Part shown: positions 13,799 to 19,864 of the stretch, piece by piece
Numbering within the stretch: position 1 is the first letter of the stretch
How the letters are laid out: every line of letters begins with the position of its first letter
NCBI GenBank assembly: GCA_028715665.1
Contig: JAQURI010000009.1
Coordinates: 1 to 19,864 of the forward strand
Direction: 5' to 3'
DNA from: Candidatus Ratteibacteria bacterium
GTDB lineage: Bacteria > CAIJMQ01
Length of the DNA: 19,864 nt
Position numbers and translations under genes: made by a program
Notes under the pieces: generated by a model
Database searches by the model: none
What the model saw: only the letters and a program-made list of their open reading frames with translations
What the model was told of the DNA's origin: nothing

Positions 13799-15745
13799 TT
13801 ATTTATCATCAGTTCTAAACGGCGATGCAGGCAAACCTTCTCTGTTATATAAATTCGCTCCCTCGGGATTATCCGCCCATGCGTAGCGAACAGCAACAGG
13901 ATTTTGCACTTGGTCATTCCAGACCACTACTTTATCCCCGTCTATTTTTGCAGTTGCCCAGACGAATTTTTTATCGGCGCCCGCTATTGCAAATTGTTTC
14001 AGTTCACCGCCTTTTGCAACTAATCCGCTTCCGATATTCGCAAACGAGATAATGATTTTATTGCCTTTGACTTCCATTGATTTATAAATCGGTCCCGAAT
14101 AAACCACGGTTTTATCGCCGTAAGCAACTTTCTGTGCCGCAAGCGCAAGCCGCTTGCCGACGTCTTCTTTGTTTGTGGGATGCAGGTCATTTGCTTCGCC
14201 GATATCGATTGCGACAGCCATTCCCGTGTTGGGAACAGAAAGCGTTTTTAGTTGTGCCTCCCTTAATGCAGCCCAATTGCTTTCGGAGGGCTGGTCTTTA
14301 GCGCCCATAAAATTCGCAAGCTGGACATATAGGAACGGGAAATTACCTTCGCCCCATTTCTGCCGCCAGTTTGCTATCAGCGCAGGGAATATTTGCCGAT
14401 ACTCCAGCGGTTTACCCGTATTTGACTCGCCCTGATACCAGATAACTCCCTTAATCGTGTAATTCAATAAAGGTGCAATCATCCCGTTATATAAACCCAA
14501 AGGTTTGTACTGAAAAAATGTTGTACCGGGCAAAGCAGAATCAACGACAGCTCCAACCTTATACTTCCACTCGCCTTTAAGGTCTATCGTCTGCCCCCCC
14601 GCAGTCAGCTCATACGGTTTGCCTTTGACAAACCCGCCTTCACCCGCATTGCTGATAACTCTTACTACAATAATATTTTTCCCTTCCTTTAATAGGTCCG
14701 AAGGCACATCGTATTTTCTCGGTGGATATTGATATGAAGTCGTTCCTACCAGCTTGCCGTTAATATAAACATGGTCGCTGTCTATAATCGCTCCCAGCTC
14801 AATTCTGGCGGGCTTGCCAATCATTGAAGCGGGTACATTTATCTCCTTCCTAAACCAAACAACGCCGTTTATGCGCCCAATCTTTTCATTTTTAAAATAC
14901 GTCGGCAAATTCATCCAGTCCCAATCAGAAGCATCATGGTTCGCGTCAAACCACTTTTCATTCTTGGACCATCCCTCATCAAGCCCGTAGACATTTCTGT
15001 ACCAAGAATTCATAGCTGATTGTTCCTCGTCCATTACGCTTTTTATATAGTTGTCTTCTTTTAATTGCTGAGCTGTTTTAAAATATTCAGGAAATGCTTT
15101 TAAAGCATCTTCGCTCAACCATGATTCTGCGGGTGAGCCGCCGACGCTAGCGTGAATCAAACCTATCGGCACACGGTATTTCTCATATAATGCTTTTGCG
15201 AAAAAATAACCTGTGGCTGTGAAGTTGAGAACGCTTTTGGGACTCGCATATTCCCAGCTGCCCGACTGAACATCCTGTTGCGGGGTTTTAAAATCATACA
15301 CCATAGGGACCAGAAATCGCCTGATAAGCGGATTCTCGGAATTTGCAATTACATCGGGATAGCGGTCCTTCACCCTGTTCATCGTAAGGTCCATATTCGA
15401 CTGCCCCGAACATACCCATACATCGCCGACGAGAATATCTTTTAAGGTTATATTATTGCTTGCTTTTATTTCCATCGTATAAGGACCGCCTGCTTTTAAT
15501 TGGGGAAGTTTCACTTCCCATCTTCCATCCTTGCCGGCTGCGGTCTTATATGTTTTGCCGTTGAAGTTTACTGTTATCTTTTCACCCGCATTTGCCCAAC
15601 CCCAAATTTTTACGTTAGTATCTCTTTGCAGCACCATGCCGTCGCTAATCAACCGAGGGAGCCTGACCTGGCAAAAAGCCACCTGAGAAACCATAAATAA
15701 AAAACAGCATAATGCCGAACCAATTATTTTCACGCTTAATTCCAT
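13799..15745 (-). CDS. Secreted SGNH esterase, sialate O-acetylesterase/CE20 type
   Basis: The 648-residue protein has an N-terminal signal peptide (hydrophobic about 5-24). A short beta domain with the typical RLPRLISDGMVLQRDTNVKI start precedes a split SGNH domain: CSGQSNMD (112-119) with nucleophile S116, the oxyanion glycine in VGGSPAESW (201-209), WYQGESN (436-442), and the catalytic pair D520/H522 in NDLHPTNK. Between the two halves sits a jelly-roll domain of roughly residues 265-400, like that of GH2 enzymes (VVWFRKEINVPASM, ARIELGAIIDSDHVYING). This architecture is shared by sialate O-acetylesterases and the CE20 acetylxylan esterases. Next to a CE15 enzyme, removal of acetyl groups from xylan is a better guess than sialic acid. 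AAAGGAGAG precedes the ATG; ispH ends 13 nt upstream. Confidence 0.85.
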   Translation of the reverse strand: MELSVKIIGSALCCFLFMVSQVAFCQVRLPRLISDGMVLQRDTNVKIWGWANAGEKITVNFNGKTYKTAAGKDGRWEVKLPQLKAGGPYTMEIKASNNITLKDILVGDVWVCSGQSNMDLTMNRVKDRYPDVIANSENPLIRRFLVPMVYDFKTPQQDVQSGSWEYASPKSVLNFTATGYFFAKALYEKYRVPIGLIHASVGGSPAESWLSEDALKAFPEYFKTAQQLKEDNYIKSVMDEEQSAMNSWYRNVYGLDEGWSKNEKWFDANHDASDWDWMNLPTYFKNEKIGRINGVVWFRKEINVPASMIGKPARIELGAIIDSDHVYINGKLVGTTSYQYPPRKYDVPSDLLKEGKNIIVVRVISNAGEGGFVKGKPYELTAGGQTIDLKGEWKYKVGAVVDSALPGTTFFQYKPLGLYNGMIAPLLNYTIKGVIWYQGESNTGKPLEYRQIFPALIANWRQKWGEGNFPFLYVQLANFMGAKDQPSESNWAALREAQLKTLSVPNTGMAVAIDIGEANDLHPTNKEDVGKRLALAAQKVAYGDKTVVYSGPIYKSMEVKGNKIIISFANIGSGLVAKGGELKQFAIAGADKKFVWATAKIDGDKVVVWNDQVQNPVAVRYAWADNPEGANLYNREGLPASPFRTDDK

Positions 15746-15758
15746 AAGTACTCTCCTT

Positions 15759-16583
15759 TTAGTTTTTTATTTTTCGTATTTTATCTTTTATTTTTTTAAT
15801 CATCCAAGACGGAGTAGAAGCACCTGCGGTTATGCCGACTTTTTCGCACTCTTTAAACCATTGTTCCTTTAATTCTTTTTCATCTTCAATCTGATAAGCG
15901 CACTTTTTATTCTTGATACATAATTCAAGGAGCCGGCATGTATTGGCGCTGTTATGCCCGCCTATTACTATCATTATATCAACGTTTTTCAATAGCTTAA
16001 GTGTTGAAGATTGCCTCTTTCTGGTAGCATCACAGATGGTATTTATTACTTTTAATTTTTTTGAATGTTTTGCCGCCTTTGAAACAACCTGCCGGAAAAT
16101 CTCTTTGCTCATAGTAGTCTGAGCCATTACGCCGCAATAATCGAAAGATTTCTTCGGCAGTTCAGCTGCATTTTCAACCACTATGACATTGCTATTCAAA
16201 AACGGCAATATGCCGCAAATCTCGGGATGTTTTTTATCACCTACTATTACCAACTGGTCGCATAATGCGTTGAGTTTTATGGCTTCTTTACGCGCTTTTT
16301 TTACGAACGGGCAGGTAGCGTCTATAATTTCTTCCGCTTTAATCTTTTTAAGGACCAAGGGGGAAATTCCGTGGGAAGGAATAATAACTTTTTTATTCTT
16401 CAGTAATTTAAAATTATTTACGGCTATAACGCCTTTTTTTCTCATTTTTTCCACCATCGGCGGATTATGTATAAGAGCGCCGAGCGTATAAACTTCGCCG
16501 TCTTTTGCCGCATCGAGAGCTATTTTGATGGCCCTTTTTACGCCGAAGCAAAACCCGGCATTTTTGGCTACGATTACTTTCAT
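15759..16583 (-). CDS. ispH: 4-hydroxy-3-methylbut-2-enyl diphosphate reductase
   Basis: IspH (LytB) carries out the last step of the MEP isoprenoid pathway, reducing HMBPP to IPP and DMAPP with an iron-sulfur cluster. The three cluster cysteines are in NAGFCFGV (C12), DATCPFVKK (C91) and NTICDATR (C184), counted from the chosen start. Substrate-binding histidines appear in LIHNP (H39), PSHG (H71) and GDKKHPE (H119). An ATG six bases upstream (16589) is in frame, but it directly touches the AAGGG ribosome-binding site. The ATG at 16583 has proper 6-nt spacing and matches family N-termini (MKVIVAKNAGFC). The gene starts 9 nt after rseC, whose stop codon overlaps the Shine-Dalgarno. The flavodoxin or ferredoxin reductant is not nearby, but the RseC neighbour is membrane redox related. 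Confidence 0.97.
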   Translation of the reverse strand: MKVIVAKNAGFCFGVKRAIKIALDAAKDGEVYTLGALIHNPPMVEKMRKKGVIAVNNFKLLKNKKVIIPSHGISPLVLKKIKAEEIIDATCPFVKKARKEAIKLNALCDQLVIVGDKKHPEICGILPFLNSNVIVVENAAELPKKSFDYCGVMAQTTMSKEIFRQVVSKAAKHSKKLKVINTICDATRKRQSSTLKLLKNVDIMIVIGGHNSANTCRLLELCIKNKKCAYQIEDEKELKEQWFKECEKVGITAGASTPSWMIKKIKDKIRKIKN

Positions 16584-16592
16584 TATCATCCC

Positions 16593-17012
16593 TTAGATAT
16601 CTTGATTATCTTTTAAAATTTTCGAAATATACGGCAGTGTGTCTTTTTTTATCTGGTTTATTTTTTTCTCGTATATGAACAAGGCGTAAAATGTCAAAAC
16701 AAAAGTTATTGCTCCGGATATTACAGATAAAACGTCGCTACGGCTGAAAAACCATGCGAAAGAATATCCGATTAAGAAAGTTATTATCGGCAAAATGAAA
16801 ATCAAAAAACTCGACTTGGAAATCATTCCGTCGGGAATAAAAACTTCTACCCTGTCGCCGATTTTTGCGCCGATATCATTATTTGCCCGCAGCGTCCTTT
16901 GGCCCTTGTCGTCAAAAAGGCAAATCCTGCATTTGTCGCAATACGCGCCTGCGGCTAAACTCACGATTGCTTTACCGTCTTCTATCTTTGCAACTATTCC
17001 GGTTTCTAACAT
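16593..17012 (-). CDS. rseC: RseC/SoxR-reducing-system family inner-membrane protein
   Basis: An upstream in-frame TTG at 17033 exists, but the ATG at 17012 is chosen: it has AAGAGA upstream and matches the family's start (MLETGIVAKIEDGKAIV). The resulting 139-residue protein has a small cytoplasmic beta domain with the cysteine cluster YCDKCRICLF (C25, C28, C31), then two transmembrane helices (about 68-89 and 94-114) separated by a short polar turn, and a basic C-terminal tail. This is the RseC pattern; in E. coli RseC works with the Rsx/Rnf complex to reduce SoxR. Here its coupling to ispH suggests a role in membrane-linked electron supply, but that is inference. No rnf/rsx gene is in the window. 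Confidence 0.85.
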   Translation of the reverse strand: MLETGIVAKIEDGKAIVSLAAGAYCDKCRICLFDDKGQRTLRANNDIGAKIGDRVEVFIPDGMISKSSFLIFILPIITFLIGYSFAWFFSRSDVLSVISGAITFVLTFYALFIYEKKINQIKKDTLPYISKILKDNQDI

Positions 17013-17050
17013 ATCGCGATTTTCTCTTAACAAAACACTTGCAATAATGT

Positions 17051-17056
17051 ATTATA
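17051..17056 (-). promoter_or_regulatory. -10 box candidate for rseC-ispH
   Basis: A perfect TATAAT on the minus strand (17056-17051) lies about 39 nt before the rseC ATG; the start would be near 17044. No convincing -35 hexamer is found at 16-18 nt, so support is limited to the -10 box and its position in the divergent intergenic region. Confidence 0.35.
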
Positions 17057-17133
17057 TACGAAATTTTTAAATGAAGCGCATGTAATGCGATTAGATTTAC
17101 CCTGGAGATTATTGAAGAAAAGGAGACCTGGAA

Positions 17134-17766
17134 ATGGCGGACTTGCAAAAAATAGCGGACGGCGTAATAAAAGGCCAAGCGGAAGAAGTGGCAAAACTTG
17201 TTAAAAAAGCACTGGACGAAGGCATAGCTCCCAAAGAAATATTGGACAATGGGCTAATAGGCGCTATGAATATTATAGGTCAAAGATTTAAAAATAATGA
17301 AGTTTATGTCCCGGAAGTATTAATTGCGGCAAGAGCGATGCACCGAGGCATGGATGTGTTAAAACCCATGCTCGTAAAATCAGGCATTAAGCCGATAGCA
17401 AAAGTTGCCGTAGGTACCGTTAAAGGAGACCTGCACGATATCGGCAAAAATTTGGTAATAATGATGCTTCAAGGGGCAGGATTCGAAACAAACGATTTAG
17501 GAATAGATTTGCCGCCGGAAAAATTCGTGGAAGCGGCAAAAAAAGGAGCGCAAATAATAGGGTTAAGCGCTCTGCTTACCACGACTATGCCTGCTATGAA
17601 AAAAGTAATCGATGTTTTCAAAGAAGTAGGCATCAGGGATAAAGTAAAAATCATGATAGGCGGAGCGCCCGTAACGCAGGAATACGCAGACGAAATAGGC
17701 GCCGACGGCTACGCACCCGACGCTGCATCAGCGGTAGACAAAGCAAAAGAATTATTGAACTTATAA
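17134..17766 (+). CDS. Corrinoid (cobalamin-binding) protein of methyl-transfer systems
   Basis: The 210-residue protein has the two-domain layout of MtaC/MtbC/MttC-type corrinoid proteins. An N-terminal helical cap domain (about 1-88) contains NEVYVPEVLIAARAMHRGMDVLKP (55-78). A Rossmann-like B12 domain has GTVKGDLHDIGKNLV (94-108), with the cobalt-ligating H101 in DxHxxG, then SALLTTTM (145-152) and MIGGAPV (174-180). Such proteins carry a methyl group between a substrate-specific methyltransferase and a second acceptor such as tetrahydrofolate or coenzyme M. No MtaB/MttB/MtaA-like methyltransferase or reductive activator is near, so the methyl donor is unknown. GGAG lies 8 nt before the ATG. 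It is divergent from rseC and monocistronic in this window, followed by tRNA-Arg on the other strand. Confidence 0.93.
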   Translation: MADLQKIADGVIKGQAEEVAKLVKKALDEGIAPKEILDNGLIGAMNIIGQRFKNNEVYVPEVLIAARAMHRGMDVLKPMLVKSGIKPIAKVAVGTVKGDLHDIGKNLVIMMLQGAGFETNDLGIDLPPEKFVEAAKKGAQIIGLSALLTTTMPAMKKVIDVFKEVGIRDKVKIMIGGAPVTQEYADEIGADGYAPDAASAVDKAKELLNL

Positions 17767-17802
17767 TTTTGCTTTTTTATTTTTGAATTTTAATTTTTTG
17801 GG

Positions 17803-17876
17803 TGTCCCCAGGAGGAGTTGAACCTCCAACCTATGGATCCGAAGTCCATCGCTCTATCCAGTTGAGCTATGGGGAC
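17803..17876 (-). tRNA. tRNA-Arg (anticodon UCG)
   Basis: The 74-nt minus-strand cloverleaf is complete. The acceptor stem GTCCCCA pairs with TGGGGAC, with A as discriminator. The D arm is GCTC-AACTGGATA-GAGC, and the anticodon arm ATGGA-CTTCGGA-TCCAT places TCG at 34-36 after U33, reading CGA/CGN arginine codons. The T arm GGAGG-TTCAACT-CCTCC carries TTCAA. The bases after the discriminator are CCC, so the CCA end is not encoded and would be added by CCA transferase. No integrase or attachment-site duplication is visible next to it. Confidence 0.95.
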
Positions 17877-17969
17877 AGATTCCCCCATATTCTAATCTCA
17901 AATTCGCATAAAATCCACATACTCATTAAAATATTTGCAATATAAAATTTTTAGGGCTATCATAACGAT

Positions 17970-18599
17970 ATGAGTTTAGATAAATTATATAAACGATATC
18001 CGTCTCTTGTTTGTTGTAAAAAAGATATCAACCAGGCTATAGCATTGATAAAAGAATGCTATAAGAAAGACAACAAGATTATAACTTGCGGCAACGGCGG
18101 AAGCGCCGCAGACGCGGAACACATAGTCGGAGAACTGATGAAAGGTTCCCGGAAAAAAAGAAAAGTGTCGCCTAAGTTCCGTAAACAGTTAAGCGGAATT
18201 TATCCTAAAGAAGCCAAAAGGATATGCGATAACCTTCAGATGCCCTTACCTGCAATTTCGCTCACTTCTCATATATCTTTCACAACGGCTTTTAACAACG
18301 ATATGAACCCGCAGTTTACCTTTGCCCAGCAGTTATTCGGGCTAGGCAAAAAAGGCGATGTTTTAATCGCGCTGTCCACCTCCGGAAATGCGAAAAATGT
18401 CATAAACGCCTGCAGATTGGCAAAAATTTTAGGCATAAAAACGATTGCTTTGACCGGCAAAAACGGCGGAGAACTCAAAAAGATATGCGATGTGGTTATA
18501 CGCGTTCCGGAAGAAGATACTTTATCGATTCAAGAATACCACCTGCCCATCTATCATACAATATGTTCCGTAATCGAAGATATGTTTTTTGAAGAATAG
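17970..18599 (+). CDS. gmhA: SIS-domain phosphosugar isomerase, GmhA/DiaA type
   Basis: The 209-residue protein matches sedoheptulose 7-phosphate isomerase, which makes D-glycero-D-manno-heptose 7-phosphate for LPS core or S-layer/glycoprotein heptose. Motifs are ITCGNGGSAADAEHIVGELM (38-57) with the phosphate-binding serine and catalytic E55, LSTSGNAKNVINA (135-147), and IQEYHLPIYHTIC (187-199) with the catalytic histidine H191. A basic insertion of about 30 residues (57-90) follows the first motif; it is also seen in longer SIS relatives whose function is less certain, so a DiaA-like or other aldose/ketose role cannot be excluded. The Shine-Dalgarno is weak (AGGG about 14 nt upstream). It is convergent with the MBL gene, with a 10-bp gap and no terminator. 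Confidence 0.85.
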   Translation: MSLDKLYKRYPSLVCCKKDINQAIALIKECYKKDNKIITCGNGGSAADAEHIVGELMKGSRKKRKVSPKFRKQLSGIYPKEAKRICDNLQMPLPAISLTSHISFTTAFNNDMNPQFTFAQQLFGLGKKGDVLIALSTSGNAKNVINACRLAKILGIKTIALTGKNGGELKKICDVVIRVPEEDTLSIQEYHLPIYHTICSVIEDMFFEE

Positions 18600-18609
18600 G
18601 AAATTCGAC

Positions 18610-19449
18610 TTATATTTTGACTTCCATCCCTTCCTGAACGGCAAAACATTTTAAACTGCTTCTCTTTTCCTTGATTATGCCTTTGCAGTCTCTGACTATC
18701 CCGTCCAAATCTTTATCTGTTCTTTCCTGGTTGTGATGGAATAATCCGAATTTTTTCACGTCTGCCTTAAGCGCCAATTCAAGCGAATCTTTATAAACGC
18801 TATGTCCCCAGCTTTTTTTGGTTTTGTAATCTTCTTTAGTATATTCGCTGTCATGGATAAGCAAATCCGCCTGCCGCGAAAAATTTTCATAATCGGCAAA
18901 ACAAAGTCCGCCAGGGTGTTTAAAAGTCAATTCGTTATCGGTTAAAAAAACAAAACACTTGTCGTCTTCGATAAACTTATAACCGAACCCGCCGTTAGGA
19001 TGGCTCAAAGAGATGGGAACAACGGTGACGGAATCGATATGTAATTTCCCCTTTAACGCTTCATGGTAAGAGATATCGGCTTTTATATCCTCAAAGTTCA
19101 CGGGGAAATAAGGCGGAGTCATCGATATTTTGATCAGTTCTTTCACCGATTTTTGGGCAAACGGATAACCGTATATTTTTATGTGCGTTCCCTTTGTGTA
19201 TATCGGCTGAAAAAAAGGAAAACCCAAAAGGTGGTCCCAGTGAGCATGCGTAAATATCATGTTATAGTCGCGCTTTCTGCCCTTAAGCAATTCATGCCCC
19301 AATTTCCTGATACCGGAACCCGCATCTATGATGATTACCTCATCGTTTTTAGTCCTTATTTCCAAGCAGGTAGTCGAGCCGCCGTATTTGATGTATTCTT
19401 TTCCGGAAACGGGTATCGAACCTCTCGCGCCCCAACATTTAATAATCAT
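18610..19449 (-). CDS. MBL-fold metallo-hydrolase (COG1235/RNase Z-like phosphodiesterase group)
   Basis: The 279-residue protein has the full metal-site set of the metallo-beta-lactamase fold: THAHWDH (67-73), a following histidine in LSHPNGG (H150), D171 in LTDNE, HDSEYT (199-204) with D200, GHS (215-217) and the late FHHN (237-240). Its N-terminus CWGARGSIPVSGKEYIKYGGSTTC is characteristic of a branch annotated as MBL-fold metal-dependent hydrolase or cyclic-nucleotide-phosphodiesterase-like. Substrates could be a cyclic phosphodiester or RNA end, but no residue decides it. AAAGGA lies 7 nt before the ATG. It has its own well-formed promoter, and an inverted repeat covers the -35 box, so expression may be regulated. 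The gene upstream in the same direction ends 123 nt away. Confidence 0.88.
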   Translation of the reverse strand: MIIKCWGARGSIPVSGKEYIKYGGSTTCLEIRTKNDEVIIIDAGSGIRKLGHELLKGRKRDYNMIFTHAHWDHLLGFPFFQPIYTKGTHIKIYGYPFAQKSVKELIKISMTPPYFPVNFEDIKADISYHEALKGKLHIDSVTVVPISLSHPNGGFGYKFIEDDKCFVFLTDNELTFKHPGGLCFADYENFSRQADLLIHDSEYTKEDYKTKKSWGHSVYKDSLELALKADVKKFGLFHHNQERTDKDLDGIVRDCKGIIKEKRSSLKCFAVQEGMEVKI

Positions 19450-19494
19450 TCTTTAATCCTTTATCTTAAAGGTTCTAATATATAAGGAGCATGA

Positions 19495-19523
19495 ATAATA
19501 ACATTACTTGTTCAGACCTTCAA
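19495..19523 (-). promoter_or_regulatory. Extended -10 promoter of the MBL-fold hydrolase gene
   Basis: On the minus strand TTGAAG (19523-19518, four of six bases) is followed after 17 nt by TATTAT (19500-19495, five of six), with TG one base upstream of the -10 box (TG-T-TATTAT), an extended -10. The start would be near 19488, giving a leader of about 39 nt with AAAGGA before the ATG at 19449. Confidence 0.55.
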
Positions 19524-19527
19524 GTAA
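19504..19527. promoter_or_regulatory. Inverted repeat over the MBL promoter -35 box: candidate operator
   Basis: TTACTTG (19504-19510) and its exact complement CAAGTAA (19521-19527) are separated by 10 nt and bracket the spacer and -35 hexamer. The half-site spacing of 17 nt centre to centre is more than one helical turn, compatible with a dimeric repressor. No regulator gene is adjacent. Confidence 0.35.
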
Positions 19528-19572
19528 GATTATATATTGGGAAACAAATGACGAGGAAATATAAAAAATGTT

Positions 19573-19864
19573 TTAAGGGCTCACGCGTTCATATTGGTCG
19601 TATGTCCTTACACCTCTAAAGTAACTGTAAAATCCCGACACTTTAGCTATAGCCAATATCCATCTGTAACAGAAAAATTCTAAAAAACTTAAAACTACAA
19701 GATAAAAAACATAACGCAAATTAAAAACTTTCTGGTCGCGTATAAACGCAAAAATTGACAACAGAGAAACAAGCACTTGCGACAAAACCATAAGCGCAAT
19801 AAAAGCGAAGAAAGTATTTAAATCAAGTATTTTCGCCAGCGCTCCCCATACCACCAATATCACG
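19573..19864 (-). CDS. C-terminal part of a membrane protein, probably a processive GT2 glycosyltransferase (5' end outside window)
   Basis: This frame runs from the window edge to a TAA at 19573 and gives at least 96 residues; the start codon is not in the window. The visible part has two to four hydrophobic segments (NTFFAFIALMVLSQVLVSLL and YVFYLVVLSFLEFFCYRWI are clearest). It ends with an amphipathic tail, FYSYFRGVRTYDQYERVSP, that resembles the C-terminal interfacial helix of PgaC/NodC/BcsA-like GT2 synthases, where a short W/Y-x-R pattern closes the membrane domain. The catalytic domain is missing from view, so the assignment rests only on the tail and topology. It is on the same strand as the MBL gene, 123 nt upstream of it, but that gene has its own promoter. 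Confidence 0.5.
   Translation of the reverse strand, partial: VILVVWGALAKILDLNTFFAFIALMVLSQVLVSLLSIFAFIRDQKVFNLRYVFYLVVLSFLEFFCYRWILAIAKVSGFYSYFRGVRTYDQYERVSP

Noticed and set aside
16584..16589. Upstream ATG for ispH
   Set aside because: It directly abuts the AAGGG ribosome-binding site; the ATG at 16583 has normal spacing and gives the family N-terminus.
17013..17033. TTG start for rseC
   Set aside because: The ATG at 17012 fits the family start and has an upstream purine-rich site; the longer form adds a charged heptapeptide not seen in the family.
17077..17089. CGCAT-GTA-ATGCG small palindrome between rseC and the corrinoid gene
   Set aside because: A 5-bp stem is easily found by chance, and it does not overlap a convincing promoter box of either gene.
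17767..17802. T-rich stretch after the corrinoid gene as an intrinsic terminator
   Set aside because: There are T runs but no stem-loop before them; only the tRNA follows.
17803..17876. tRNA-Arg as an integration site of a mobile island
   Set aside because: No integrase, no duplicated tRNA 3' end and no mobile genes are seen on either side.

Overview
The window looks like part of the chromosome of an uncultured, Gram-negative-type bacterium. A GmhA-like heptose-precursor isomerase, a Wzx-type flippase, an RseC-family inner-membrane protein and two signal-peptide-bearing esterases all point to a diderm envelope. The gene set and style (MEP-pathway ispH next to rseC, an isolated corrinoid protein, trpBA alone, many glycosyltransferases and methyltransferases) would suit a candidate phylum of the PVC/Omnitrophota type. 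That placement is a guess; no rRNA or other decisive marker is present.

Region 1 (1-6169, all minus strand) is a surface-polysaccharide operon. It reads from a strong sigma70-type promoter (6141-6169) into a GbsR/MarR-type regulator, then a NodB-like deacetylase relative, a Wzx-type flippase, two class I SAM methyltransferases, a GT4 glycosyltransferase and a third methyltransferase cut by the window edge. The genes are packed with 2-14 nt gaps or 4-nt ATGA overlaps. An 18-bp near-perfect palindrome lies on the -10 box of the promoter and is the obvious candidate operator for the regulator. The block is visibly more AT-rich than the metabolic genes to its right.

Region 2 (6205-9360, minus) is trpB-trpA followed closely by a second GT4 glycosyltransferase. 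trpB has no Shine-Dalgarno sequence and a promoter whose predicted start falls on its ATG. Between trpB and the divergent acylphosphatase gene lies about 285 bp of non-coding DNA filled with consecutive hairpins (9377-9594). The last hairpin resembles the right end of an IS200/IS605-type element and abuts the ribosome-binding site of acyP.

Region 3 (9605-12286) carries acylphosphatase (+), transaldolase (-) and an iron-containing alcohol dehydrogenase (+). The dehydrogenase has a short in-frame insertion encoded by a palindromic DNA segment. Region 4 (12303-17012, minus) runs rseC, ispH, a CE20/sialate-O-acetylesterase-like SGNH esterase and a CE15 glucuronoyl-esterase-like protein; the two exported esterases could strip side groups from glucuronoxylan-type polymers.

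Region 5 (17013-19864) holds a corrinoid protein with no partner methyltransferase, tRNA-Arg(UCG), a GmhA-type SIS isomerase, an MBL-fold hydrolase with its own promoter and an inverted repeat over the -35 box, and the C-terminal end of a membrane protein that resembles a processive GT2 glycosyltransferase. No CRISPR array, complete transposon, phage gene or rRNA is visible.
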